From Undaria pinnatifida (lineage: Eukaryota > Sar > Phaeophyceae > Laminariales > Alariaceae): a stretch of 64,000 bases of DNA. Shown here piece by piece: positions 31,840-43,679 of this stretch. The stretch spans positions 8,621,632 to 8,685,631 of the forward strand of contig JABAKD010000028.1 in assembly GCA_012845835.1 (NCBI GenBank). The letters run 5' to 3'. A model generated the notes under the pieces. The model was given only the letters and a program-made list of their open reading frames with translations. It did no database searches and was not told the origin of the DNA. The stretch's first letter is position 1. Every line of letters starts with the position of its first letter. The position numbers and the translations under genes were made by a program.

Positions 31840-34105
31840 TCACCTTCGACAAGGCCAGAGAGTGCATGATATTGGCCGCCGTCTGCCGCCGGGAAGGGAA
31901 GCAAAGCGAAACGTTCGGCGCCGCAAACGGGAAATGGCCGGTGGGAGTGGAGGGTTACGGGCGAGGAGGGCAGGCGGAGGAGGGGGGGTTGGGGGCGGGT
32001 CTGAATTGTGAAATGGTAGATAAATGCGCTCTGCGGCCAGGCACCGTACCCCAACGCTTTCTTATGTGCACTGTTAACTGCAATTCGGATCTCCAGGTGC
32101 GAGTGAGCACAGCGCGCAGGCAGCAAACAAACGTAACGGAAGGCGGCACATTTTCTCAACCATGAACAGGCGTCCAATCATCCACCTGACAATGCCTACC
32201 TGTAGACGACGCGCGACAGCACTTAATCAATTGGGGCTAAAGCAATTATGGCTCAACCTTTGCGCGAAAAAAGTAAAAATTCATCGTTCATACTGATATC
32301 AGTGCTGCACACACCTGCACACACCCTGCCTTAAGTAAGAAATCAAGCCTGGCCCAAAGTCACAGTTTAACAAACGCGGAGATTCGCAATTGCAACCCTC
32401 AGCGACGTTCTCTTTATCACCCAAATGAAATATTACCCACAACATCAGGCGAGCTTCCTATATTTGAAGCCCCTCCAGGCTGGAATTCGGGGAGGGGTCC
32501 CTGACCAACGCGCCGACGTTCTTGGCCAGCCTTCTCGCTTCCCCCCCGCCGCGCCACGCAACACCCCCCATCGAGCCACCCTTCCGCCACCGCCGCTAAC
32601 GTAACTATTCCCCCGTAATGCCGCGTCGGCGACGCTACTATCCTACCCCGACGCGGCTCCACCACTTACCCCACGCGACCCCTAGGGTTTCCATAAACAA
32701 TGGCGGATTCGGCATGGGGCGGAGATTGGTCGCGCGAGCTTCTGCGGCCGCGATAGTGGCCGTAAGGCCGTCGGGAGGGGGGGTCGGTCACGTTCGCGGC
32801 CCCTTCCTCACGACGATCCATACTGTAGGACTCACCCGTTGCTAGTCCAGGAGACTCGCAAGCTCCAACGCCACTGCCACCGCCACCGCCGACGCCGCCC
32901 TCAAAGGGTCGTGACGAAACGGACGACGACGACGTTGCTGGACGAGGGTGGCAGTGGTGGCGGTGGTGATGGCGATGATAAGGTGCGGCGGGACAGGTGG
33001 TGCACCTGACAAACGTTGGGTTCGGGTCGGGGGGGAAGAGGCAAATGTGTAAGTAAAATCCCGCATATATGGCGAGGAGGGTTTGGCGTTGGCCTTTTTG
33101 TAATCGCGCAACAAGGTAAACAATGAGGCCGCCGGTTCGGGTCGAAACATCAACATTTGGTGGGAACGCGTTATCAACGCCCAGTGCCGTCTTGTTTCGC
33201 CCCGCCTAGCCCCTCCCCCAACCCGCTCGGTGTGTTTGCGTAAGGGGCATGAGCATGCTGTGTCGTGTGGTTTGCGGTTGCAAGAGCGCGTGATATGCAT
33301 TTGGGGCAGAAATACAGGGACCGTTTAGGTGTAAATACAAATACTGGTCGGTCCTTACATTTTCGTCCAGAACGGCACCAAAGAAAGGGAAAGCAAACAC
33401 TTGGTACCAGTATATTTTAGAACTGCACCCATGTTTCGACGGGGACAAGGCTGCCATACAGTGGATATTAATCTATAGTGCTGATTGTGTAGTGCCGGCC
33501 GCCCGTTATAGTGTCTGTGTAATTGCTTGGCACAGATAGGAACAACCATTAGTGGCGGTATCGGAGTAGTGACGGTTGCCGCTATAGTGCCTGTGCTTCC
33601 GGTTGGCACACACCGGCATTATAGAGGGACCGCTACCGTACTAGGAAGTTGAGTTGGATAGTATTGGCAATGCTAAGATTAAAGCCACCAAAAGTACTAC
33701 TGAGTGTTTTTTCAACCGAGTACCCCAACCACTTCCCGCAAGGGTAAACGCAACAAACCTGATTTACAACAGCAGCCTGCTTTGGGGATTTTTGTAGAGT
33801 TTTCCTGGGTTCAAATTTTTACTGTTGGGGTTCTTAGGGGTTTCCACAGTGTTGTGTTTTTTCGTGAATTTTGATAATCTTGAAGTACCTCAACTATTTC
33901 GGGCAGGAACCACAAAACTGCGATGTTGTGCTGCCTTTCAAAACTGTGCTTGGTGTTTTTCAAGTATCTCGACCATTCGCGCAGCAGTGCAGCCACTCCT
34001 GCCGCGTTCCACCGCCGTCTTCTGCCTTTGACACCAGCGTATATACCTTCGCCTCCCTTGGGATAATTCCGCATAGTCATTACGAGGGGGAGGGCGAATG
34101 CATTA
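31840..34105. other. Non-coding stretch
   Basis: No supported gene. It contains CCACCG and GGTGGC triplet runs near 32,870-32,975, and a diverged tandem pair of about 110 bases at 33,490-33,615 (each with TATAGTGYCTGTG and TTGGCACA). Confidence 0.45.
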
Positions 34106-34107
34106 TT

Positions 34108-34315
34108 TTAATTCATGGCCGTAGTCGTATACGATGCCGGGGCGGGGTACGTCGGGTGTTCACCGACCAGGCAGATATCGCATGCACCAAGTGCAAAGCG
34201 ACGTGTGGTGTTCGGCTAGCCGCATGAAGGATGAGCTGTACCTTACTAAGAATCACTAGTGAGGCGGACGGCCTTCGGCACCTTGGGCGTACTTTCTAGC
34301 ATGTGGATGGCGGCT
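34108..34315. repeat. Dispersed repeat, member 2
   Basis: Partner of 28,389-28,622 at roughly three quarters identity by eye. Confidence 0.65.
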
Positions 34316-34319
34316 TCGT

Positions 34320-37300
34320 ATTCATTCATTACGTATTCTGGTGTTGGGGGTGGGGGGGCAAGATGTAAACCTGTGTACTCGAGGCTTAAACATTTCGGGA
34401 CTCTTTACTAGCGAACTAAACAACGACGAGTGCTCTACAGTCACATTATAGAGAAAAGAGTACCAGGTAGATCAATAAGAGCGTCTCCGTGTTGTGCGCA
34501 TGTCGTGCAGCACCATAAGTTGCCCTTCAAACACATCCTGTACCACAGCAAATAGGCTTTTCTTTCACGTGGCCGATGTTGCAATCACCATCTACTGCGC
34601 GTTCGACATGTCGTGTATCCCTTCTGAAACCCCAAATCGTGAGAGATGTGAGTCGGCACGACTTACTGGTAGGTCACCGACTCGTAATCAGTCGGGCTAT
34701 TAGATAGTAGCTTCCCGGAGGTGCCGACTATCCGACTTATTGGCTTTATTCCGTATACATTGAGAAAATGTTGTTTGCCTGGTAGTGTTGAATGTATTCT
34801 TTTATGGGCACGAGGCAGGGAGCTATTTCGGCCCGCTTCGCTCAATTGACTAAAATCGCCAAGCCGGCTGGCCATGGGCTGCCCTTTCCAGCCGACTTCA
34901 TGACTAAATTCAGTTATTTAGTTGGTACACAGAACCTACTGATTACCGGTAGCTATTTGTCGTCAAATTCTTCCGTCTCACAGCTCTACCAAGTGAAAAA
35001 GGTAATTAGGTCCGGCAGCGTACACACGTTTGTAAAAAACCTCTTGCCACAGGGGAAGAGCAAGTAGCCCGCCATCTAGACACTTCCTCTGTAGGCCCTA
35101 AACGACACAACGTATGCAAGGGTGGGGACTGCCACCCGATAAATCGAAATATCGAGGGGAAGAGCAAGTAGCCTACCCACTATACACCTTTCTCAAGGCT
35201 CAAGACGCCCATAACGCACCCTTTTAACGCCGGGAGTTCCAGGGGCTGTTGACAACGTCCGAGACCCGAACAACAACAACAATATTTCAGCGAATGCATC
35301 AGGGTAATGGCCGGAACAGGGTCCTGCAGACCTGAAAAACGGACAAGGGTGCTATCATTCAACCGTCTAGAGGGAGTTCGTAAAGCAGTACCAGGTACCG
35401 CAAGAAGCCCAATAATGCTGCGTGTGTCGTTAATCTGCCTAATTACACACTACTCCGGACGCACACGTTCGGTACTTGTTTTCCCTCCTAGACCCCCGAA
35501 GAACTTATAAACTCACGAACAAGGCGTGTTTCACACCGTAAGCGCTGCTACAGGATTAACCCCTATGAAAGCGCCCCTGCTGGTGTATAATTACCCTAAC
35601 TTTGCTGGGAAACACTGTTTATTTAGTGCTTGTTCAGTAGCTGTCGCTGTTGCTGCCAGATATTATGCAGCAAGCCGTTTACTGCGTGCACCTGTTGGCA
35701 TTATCGTCGCACCTTAGTACGCAACATCTGCCTGCTCATATCTTCTACTATAGGCCCCCTTGCGGCGGTCACCAGTCCGCCGCCCCCCCCTTGATAATCA
35801 CGTTAGTTAGTTACTGCAAACTATATTTTCCAACTCGAATCCCACGTAGTTTTGTCCCCCCAGAATTCCTCACGAGACGCCACTCCGGCCACAAGCTACG
35901 AGACTTTCGATGCTTTGGAATTTTAATAGGAAGCACCGGTACGCACGCATGTACACAAATAAGTCGTTAGCCCCACCGGCGTATTTATCCGCCCATCCCT
36001 ACCTGCACCTCACCTTACCGTGCGTTTTCGTTGGATACAGCAGCGATTACCAGCGAGTTCACTAGTGAAGCTTATATAAAAAATCCTTGTAATGCGAACC
36101 AAACCATCACGCACCAGGTACATATACATAGCATGCGTGCTGCTGAAATATGTTTTTCATCGTACCTCTTCCGCGTGTACCACACGGGTGGACGGGATCC
36201 CCCCGTTTCGTCAACTTAGCAGGCACCTGGTATATATTAGTGGAAGGTGCGCAAAAGGCCGACCTACTGAGCACCGTTTGGAACGTCAGCCATCACAAAA
36301 CGTGCGGATATGCCCATGTTCTGTGACCTTGGCGTGATTTTGGGCATTCAAACAGGTGCTTCCAAAGAAAGGCTGCCGCTTGGTGTGACGTTCCGTGGAT
36401 TGTACGTCATATACTTGTAGCTGAATTCAATTTGCAGATTGATAATTTGTACAAGAAGGACTTTACTTTCCTCCCGGTTTGCTGTCGTATGAAGTTCGTC
36501 TGGTTTATACTACCCTCTCGTTGCATTATAGACGAACACCCCTTGGCCATTTTCTATGCTCTGCGCCATGCATTTCATGCAGCAAGGACGCAGGAGCAGG
36601 AACGCAGCCGTTGAAAGATACTACGCCAAAACAAGCCCCGGTGTACAAACGCCTGCTTACAATAATGTTCCGGTTCGAAATTTCGCCGCGAATAAATTCG
36701 TTTTTTGATGCTCGAATTTCGACGTCGTTCGTCAGTCCTTGTAAAAACTTTCGACATCGTTCGTCAGTCCGTGTAAAGCCTCTACCCCTTGCAGTCTGTA
36801 CAGCCTAGCCATCCAGCTGGACAGACTGCCCTAGGGTCTCGGCCCGCTCCTGCACCAACGGCGGAGATAGATACCTGGGCGAAGATACATGGCCACGGCC
36901 TGGAGAAGCGGTGGTACTTTGCTGGTCGCAGGCGAAGGTAAAACTTTGTCTTTCGTCGACCGCAGTCATCGACGAAAACTCGTTTTATTGCTCGTACTTG
37001 GTATCTGTTACCCGGGATCTGGTACTGCAGCAGTATAATGGTAGTAGCTATAACTACTCGTAGCAGAGAACAAAATGCGACACGCCAGCGTTTGAAGACG
37101 GCAGGGGATCGACTTGGCACGCAGAGAACCTGCAACTCACTCCAACAATGGAGTGCGCTCAGCGTTGGGACAGGGGACACGTCGTCTGCTCCGCGCAGTG
37201 CTTTACTTGTATCGTGAGATTATACGACGTGTCTGTCTGCTGCTGCGGACGCACGATACGTGCCTGTGCGACGTGTTTGCGTTTCCCCCCCTCAATTCAT

Positions 37301-37590
37301 ACGGATAAGCGAAAACTTAAATCAGTCCAAGTTTGTTTTCGTCACACAGTACGTCTCTTTTTGCTCAGTTAGATTGCCGTACTCTCTCTAGAGGGGCTCC
37401 ACAGGCAACCCCACTACAAGCTGTCGTAACAAGCCTGTTCCCCTCGTCCTTTGGTGCGTTTTCCGCTGTATCATTCCTCCCCTTCTCTACACTTTGTATG
37501 CCGTGCTTGCGCTCGACGTTGCGATTGTTTCTTATCCTGTTTTTCTTTTTCACGAACGGTCCGGCCTGTACTATACATGCGGTGTCAACG
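34320..37590. other. Non-coding stretch upstream of the IQ-motif gene
   Basis: No supported gene. Small duplications are present: GGGGAAGAGCAAGTAG at about 35,051 and 35,157, and a 32-base tandem pair (CGTTCGTCAGTCC) at about 36,718-36,782. The promoter of the gene starting at 37,598 should lie at the right end, but no clear core element stands out. Confidence 0.45.
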
Positions 37591-37597
37591 ATAGCCA

Positions 37598-38119
37598 ATG
37601 TCGCGAAATGCGCCTGCAGAGGTGCAAGGTAATTTGGCGAGGGCCGCGCCCGCTCTGCAGCGGCTCTCCCCGACACAGGTTCGGCTGGTCCTGAACGCGC
37701 TGATGCGAACTCCGGTGGCAGTCGTGAAGCAGGTCGGCCTGCTGATGATGCTCTTTGTGGCGGCAGCCGAGGCAGGCTCGCCCGACGCGGCTGCTTTGTC
37801 CACCGCACGCCTCGCTGGCCCAGCATCCAGCCGGCAAATCGGGGTCACTGAGATAGAAAGAAGAAGTGCACTCCAGCTTGTAGAGCGCATGCGGCCCCGA
37901 GACAAGAAGGGAAGGAAGGGTACGAAGCAAGGCGGGAATGGTCTGGTGGAGAAGCGCGGGAGTAGGCCAACAACCGAGGAGCTGCGATGCTGGGCAGTGC
38001 AACGCAACCAAAAGATTCGCCGGCTCCTCATGCTCCTGGACGGTGAAGGAATAAAGCTGAACCACGTTCTTCTGGTTCGGTATTACGTCAACCAGATAAG
38101 TTTGGTTGACGCCACAAAG
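37598..38119 (+). CDS. IQ-motif gene, first exon
   Basis: The ATG at 37,598 is the first one after an in-frame TAG at 37,592, and the frame is open for 174 codons to a donor (ACAAAG followed by GTGAAC) in phase 0. The N-terminal part is helical and hydrophobic (VRLVLNALMRTPVAVVKQV, then LLMMLFVAAA). It is followed by a basic stretch (RPRDKKGRKGTKQ) and another helical region (RNQKIRRLLMLL). I recognise no domain. It joins in phase to an exon carrying two IQ motifs, which suggests a calmodulin-binding protein. Confidence 0.55.
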
Positions 38120-38630
38120 GTGAACATATGAAGACCCTTACTACAAGATTTTCTTTGTAACCGTAGTGCTACCCAATTTATGAGCGCTGCTTCGCGAAAA
38201 CGAAAACGCGTACGGTTGAATGTGTGTAGCTGGTATAGCGGTGGTTCGAGTAGACCCTAGTTGGCTGTTGAGGTAAGAGCAGTTATTTGGCTAATAATAA
38301 ACAAGAAGTATTTTTTCTAGTAATATAGTGAGCGTGGAGCAAGTATCATGTGGGTTCACACTACACTCCCACCATATAGTCTACCCATACCAGCAACGTT
38401 CCTCGATAATTTGTTTTTCGGCAACTGGTACCTAGTGTTTTTTTGCCTCCAGGGATCAAGGAGAAAACCTTCACCCGCACGTACATGCGTACGCAGCATC
38501 ATACAGTGTTGTTCAGAGTATTCGGTGGGGGTTTCATCGACTCCTCTTCTGATGCGCCGAATTCACATGTCTGCATTCCGTTTTCGTCTACGCGCGGCAG
38601 GCTCTGGCAGTAGCCGCACACGTACTGCAG

Positions 38631-39178
38631 CACATGGCGTCGACAACTGAGACCCAGCTGAGAAGACCGAGGCAGGCGGCTGTGGCAATCCAGCTGTTCT
38701 GGCGTGCAGGCCGCATGGTGAGGAGCCAGTGGCGGGATGAGCAGCGATTTTCTGAAGTCAGCGAGGCAGCTCGTGCCGCTGTCCGTCTGCAGGCCTTGGT
38801 GCGAGGAATGCGTGTTCGTCGTGACATTCAAGGCGTGACAAAAAAGGCGATTTCAGAGACCACGTGGGTTTGGACCGGAAGAGGCCAGGTGCGCGGCGAA
38901 GCTGTCCGTCGTGCGGCGGACGGTGCCAACAAAAACTTTGGCGCGATTGACAGCTCTGCATGGAGAATACCACCACGGGGAAGACATGACGAAAGTCGAC
39001 GTCGCTTCTCTAACGCCGTTGATGTCCAGTCCGCGGCCGGGACATTATCTGTGGTCGGCCCGCAAAGGTGCACGCGGTACTGCGGGCAATCACAGAGGGA
39101 TTCCCAGGGTTTGAGCGGTAGTACGAAGGCGAGGGAAATTCCGGCCTCGAAGATGGCCGTGGCAATATTGGCACAGAG
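38631..39178 (+). CDS. IQ-motif gene, second exon with two IQ motifs
   Basis: The acceptor is TACTGCAG; the frame is phase 0 in and phase 2 out, at ACAGAG followed by GTGAGA. Two IQ-type calmodulin-binding motifs are visible near the start: AIQLFWRAGRMVRSQW and RLQALVRGMRVRRD, about 35 residues apart, matching the IQxxxRGxxxR pattern with common substitutions. Proteins with such pairs bind calmodulin or myosin light chains. The rest of the exon is basic and Ser-rich without a known domain. An ATG two codons in could serve as a start if the first exon is not used. Confidence 0.65.
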
Positions 39179-39490
39179 GTGAGAGGAGAAACAATACCTT
39201 CCTAGTTTTTCACGCCCAGGTACTCCTGAGAACACTAACCCATTCATACTTATAGGACTGCGTCTCAGCTAGCGTGAGACCTTTTGAAGGTGAGACATCT
39301 CCGTGACATTATTGCCTTCGAACGTTTTCCATGTAGAGTAGGCCTCAGACAATATTCGTCAGGGTGAATTAACTCCGGGATAGCTTTCGAAGTACCGATT
39401 GGCGTGCGTCGGCTTTCCATATACGTTTCTCAACAGTGCTATTCTGTATATAACAAAACACCTATTTCTTTCCCATTCGTTTTATCGCAG

Positions 39491-40060
39491 GCCTGATTCG
39501 TACAAAGAAAAGAAGGAACCGAACACGGATGAGGGCGTGGACTGCAAGGGTTCACCACTACCACCGCCACCATCGCCCCCCGCATCGGCTTCCATCGAGT
39601 CTGCTGCCCACGCCAGCCACGCCAGCAGCACCACCCCGTCTCTGCTGAATGCTTCGCTCCTCGAGTCCCAGCCTACGCCGTCAACGGACACGGCGACCAA
39701 AGCATCTAGCGCAGCACCCGACACTTCCACACAGTCATCGTCAGGTGTGCACGACAGTGACGACACCACCCGAATGTCGATGGGCTCCGTTTTACCAACG
39801 TGTAAAGAGAGACCTCCACTGGCGCGGTGGTACGTATGCCCGCAGTCGAAGCGCATGCCTGAAGAGCAGGCGGACACACCGTGGGATACAACTTCTGAAG
39901 CGGGTGGCATGCTACCCTGCAACGACGAAAAAGTCGAGGTCAACAATGGTGTAGACAATGCACTGCCTCAGATGAGTGGCCTACCCACCACGTGTATCGA
40001 GAACGACGCAGAAGCACCCGTCGTTGTCACTGTTCCCTGCGCTGGCGATGCTTCCTTGAG
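39491..40060 (+). CDS. IQ-motif gene, third exon, Ser/Thr/Pro-rich
   Basis: The acceptor TATCGCAG follows a pyrimidine-rich run, and one base completes the Arg codon left by the second exon. The exon leaves in phase 2 at TTGAG followed by GTGAGC. Its protein is Ser/Thr/Ala/Pro-rich and probably disordered. Two short stretches recall the duplicated gene family: DSYKEKKEPNTDEGVD resembles the start of E8 (DSFWLPDGSSSDNEGAD), and VHDSDD resembles VYDSDD of E7. Its exit phase fits the entry of E1 in copy 2 (54,425), so this may be the 5' part of that gene. Confidence 0.6.
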
Positions 40061-40075
40061 GTGAGCGAGTACTAC

Positions 40076-40079
40076 TGCG

Positions 40080-40158
<79 letters not shown>

Positions 40159-40440
40159 CAGCAGTAGTAGTAGCAATAGCAGTAGCAGTAAGAGTAGCAG
40201 TAGAGGTAGCAGTAACAGTAGCAGTAGCAGTAGCAGTAGCAGTAGCAGTAGCAGTAGCAGTAGCAGTAGCAGTAGCAGTAGCAGTAGCAGTAGCAGTAGC
40301 AGTAGCAGTAGCAGTAGCAGTAGCAGTAGCAGTAGCAGTAGCAGTAGCAGTAGTAGTAGTAGCAGTAGTAGTAGCAGTAGCAGTAGCAGTAGCAGTAGCA
40401 GTAGCAGTAGCAGTAGCAGCAGCAGCAATAGTAGTGGAAG
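40076..40440. repeat. GTA / GCAGTA microsatellite
   Basis: About 365 bases of nearly pure triplet and hexamer repeat: GTA at the left, then AGTAGC hexamers. It begins about 15 bases after the donor of the preceding exon. The poly-Ser, poly-Leu and poly-Thr/Ala frames across it are by-products. Confidence 0.95.
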
Positions 40441-40789
40441 CTTTAACAAGAGCGCCGAAGGCGGCCCAAGGCCGCCCAACTAGATACCGAGCGACGAGGG
40501 CGACCGTCCAACGTGACTGGGCGATAAAGCGAGCGACGGTGACGGTGCGAGCAATGGCGCGACCGACCAGGCTATAGCGCGACCGACGAAGACAGCCCAA
40601 GGCCGCACCAACGAAGTACTGAGCGACCGGATGATCGACGGTCATGATTGCGTGAATGGCGCGATCGTGCGAGCGAACACACGAGCGAACGCACAACCAA
40701 GCTTGAAACGAAACATGAAATACACAGACAAAAAATTGAAAATCCCCCCAACAACCGTCGACGCCCTTCATACTGCTGTAGTATTGATA

Positions 40790-41236
40790 TTTCGCCGACG
40801 CTTTAACTCGTGTATAATTTGGGATCAATGAGCTCTCTCTGCTGCGATCAGCCGGAGACTCTCACCCAGAGCTACTACTCCGGCGTTGATTTGATAGTAG
40901 TCAAAGCGGCACCCCGTCGCAGAGATTAGTTACCCCGGTAAAATAAGCACTACAAACAAAACCTGATGTCGTTGTTGGCGTGTCTCGCGCACAACGATGG
41001 GCGGGCGGGAAGATCTGTTTTCCCTAACCGCTTCCTACTCTCTCTAGCTGCTGCACGGGAGCTGACGATGCAAGTGGGATCGTCATTCTTTTTCTGTACA
41101 GCTATCAAGCTTTTGTCCCACCCCGGGGACGTCCTTCTTCCGTCCCTGGGGTTTTGCTCCAAGATTACTGCTGTAACATTTCGCCGACGCTTCAACTCGC
41201 ATATAGTTTGGGGTCAATGAGGCCGCTCTGCTGCGG
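40790..41236. repeat. Pair of 57-bp direct repeats
   Basis: 40,790-40,846 and 41,179-41,236 share TTTCGCCGACGCTT and ATCAATGAG or GTCAATGAG, followed by CTCTGCTGCG, about 390 bases apart. They may be the ends of a small inserted element, though no other terminal features are seen. Confidence 0.6.
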
Positions 41237-41369
41237 CATGAGATCACACCCGTACTTGTTGCTCCTTTGCCCTTATCTCAGGGCGCAGTTTGTTTGTCTC
41301 TTATTAGCATCCTTCCTTCGGGTTTCTTGTCGTCCTTATGATACCCAAACTTCTATATCACCTTGGCCC

Positions 41370-42122
41370 CTAGTAGATTCGGCTTCGATAGTCCCGTGCA
41401 CACGCTGTGTACGAACGTGCAACATTTGCGGACAGTTGCAGGACGTCCGCCTCTATGAACGTCGTTTGGCGAGAAGGCTTCACCCCCGCCACGGCGGCGG
41501 ACGCTGTTAACCCTATGTGTCTGTGCGTGCGACGATAGCGGACTGTCACCCCACGTACCCCATGACCATCGCCGTACGGTCCATCTTGTAACTCGCCGCT
41601 CCTCCAACCGGGAGAGCGCAAGGTGTACCGCTTTATGTCCTCTCCGCCCGCCGCCCGCAGATAGATCTGGAGGTTGGTGGTCATCGGCATCGGCGTGAAC
41701 GTCACGTATATCATATTCCCGCATTCTATAACACTCGGGAACAAGAATCCTGATCTCGATGTCAGTGACCCGCGCATGGATTCCGCCTGCTGTCGGTACT
41801 CTACCACGGCTGCGACCGTGCAAACTTTGCGGCAGTCAAGGCTCTTCCTTACCACTACTGCTTGGGAGGAACTCCGCAACATCTTCTGAAGAGGAAAATA
41901 AAAATGAACCTCTCGCTTTCCGTCATCTACAACAATTTCGATGTAACCGCTACCGACACCTTGACACCGAACTTCCCTGTGTATCACCCAGGAGATGACC
42001 GCGTCCCGAATCAATGGGATACGTTCTGCTGCTGAGGGCAGTCTTTGTGCGCGACGGCGCGTGTCCCACACTAAATGACGCAGCTCGACTGATACCGACG
42101 GAGGTCCCTGCTTCACCCCCAC
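41370..42122 (-). CDS. Hypothetical protein, 250 aa, minus strand
   Basis: A single open frame with balanced, non-repetitive amino-acid use, unlike most frames nearby. It includes SGYIEIVVDDGKREVHFYF and GNMIYVTFTPMPMTTNLQI, which suggest a mixed beta-rich fold. I recognise no family. It would lie antisense within the proposed long intron after 40,060, or be a captured or mobile-element gene. Adjacent frames upstream (to about 42,400) also look partly protein-like, so an exon could be missing. Confidence 0.38.
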   Translation of the reverse strand: MGVKQGPPSVSVELRHLVWDTRRRAQRLPSAAERIPLIRDAVISWVIHREVRCQGVGSGYIEIVVDDGKREVHFYFPLQKMLRSSSQAVVVRKSLDCRKVCTVAAVVEYRQQAESMRGSLTSRSGFLFPSVIECGNMIYVTFTPMPMTTNLQIYLRAAGGEDIKRYTLRSPGWRSGELQDGPYGDGHGVRGVTVRYRRTHRHIGLTASAAVAGVKPSRQTTFIEADVLQLSANVARSYTACARDYRSRIY

Positions 42123-42359
42123 CCCGATTCGCCGCCATTTCCTCTGCCGTCAGTACCCATCGCAGGGACAGGCTGAAACCCTGGTCTGCCTTTGGCTGGA
42201 ATAATCCGGCTCGCAACCCGTGGGTGGGTGTGAACGCGTCCACAACGGCATGGTTGCCTACGCCCACCACCAGCTGCGCGCGTCAGAGCTATCTCGGTTG
42301 CGCTCAACAGCACTCTGCCGAGCAGCGCGAACAACTGGTCATAGTTGATGTGTCGGGGT

Positions 42360-42790
42360 ATCAAAATCCACCGAACCCACGAAAAGCCGCCAAACACCAT
42401 AACACCCCACAAAAAGTTTTAGCATTCGCCAAACTCACGAACCCCGCACGAAAATCCACGGAAACCCCACTGCCTCCCTCAGAACCCAACAAAAAACCAC
42501 CGAAATCCATCACACCGGACCAAAACCCTCGAAAAAACGCGAAAAAAACAAAAATCCCATGATCAATCCGCGAAGCAACACAAACAGCCTCGACCAAGCA
42601 CGAAACAACACAAAACACACAAACACACAAACCCGTCATGAAACCCACCACGGCCAACGCAACCACCAAACAAAGTACGAAAAAACGCGAGACGTCGCGC
42701 TAAACCACGAAAAAACACCAAACGAAACAAAACCCATCAATCCTACTAATAAATCCCACGATAAAAACGAAGGAACAAGTACGTGAGAAG
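42360..42790. other. A/C-rich strand-asymmetric block
   Basis: About 430 bases in which the + strand is mostly A and C, with recurring words like CACGAAAA, CCCACAAA and CCACGG. It behaves like a very degenerate short repeat. No gene is credible here. Confidence 0.7.
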
Positions 42791-42794
42791 CCAC

Positions 42795-43679
42795 GCGTGA
42801 CCACGGTAATTTCATCATTCATTACGCTTCCGCGGTAATTGGAAGCCACGGTTTTCTTGCTGCAGTAATCAGCAATCAATCGCTGTTACAATTCGGCGGG
42901 AAATATCCACAACGGTTTTGTTGGTACAAGAATGGCGTGTTGAAATCACGAAAACCTGGCCCAGCAGCTGCCGGCCAGCTACTAGCAACAACACGGCTGA
43001 CTGCTCGCGTGTTGTACCAGCCTGCCATCACCGTCCCGTGCTGTATCCACTTGGTACAGCCGTTAATACGATCTACCAAAACTGCCATGCCGATGGAGTC
43101 AATGCCAATTCTTCAACCACACAGAGTTATGAATCAAAACGCCTCCGAAATTATCTCTCGAAACAAAGAAAGATTATTATTAGTTCGGTTCCCTACCTCA
43201 AATAATATTTTCCTTTGCGATGTCCAACATCTGATAGGTAAGGGGGGAAAAAAGCAAAAAAAGTAGTACACACCGACGAATGCTATTGTAATAGTCTATA
43301 GTCCAAGGCCGACCAATGCACAAAACCATCTGGTTAGAAAATCCAAAATGGTACGAACATGTTTTTCATAACCGATTTTTCTGTGACTTTTCACGGGATG
43401 GGTTGGCCTTGGATTGTGACGTTGGACGGTTTCAATACCGTCATTAAATTATATGTTTTCCTGCCCAGCTCCTACTCAACGGAAGCTGGTACATCGCAAA
43501 CACCCTGATCGGAAAGCACGGTACTTGTACGGTCACGCCTCCTTCCGCGGTGCTCGTTCGCCACGGTAACACAACCCGGTAACCTTAAATTAAGCTTTGT
43601 GCGGTAGCCAGTCGCCTGCAAAACGTAAGCTAGTTGTGGAAACACTAGGAAACACGCAAAACAAACACATGGTAAGACC
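42795..43679. other. Non-coding stretch
   Basis: No supported gene. Two overlapping short frames at 42,918-43,266 have no recognisable content. Confidence 0.4.

Noticed and set aside
39968-40828. Long poly-Thr/Ala, poly-Leu and poly-Ser proteins across 40.07-40.45 kb
   Set aside because: They are translations of the GTA/AGTAGC microsatellite in several frames on both strands.
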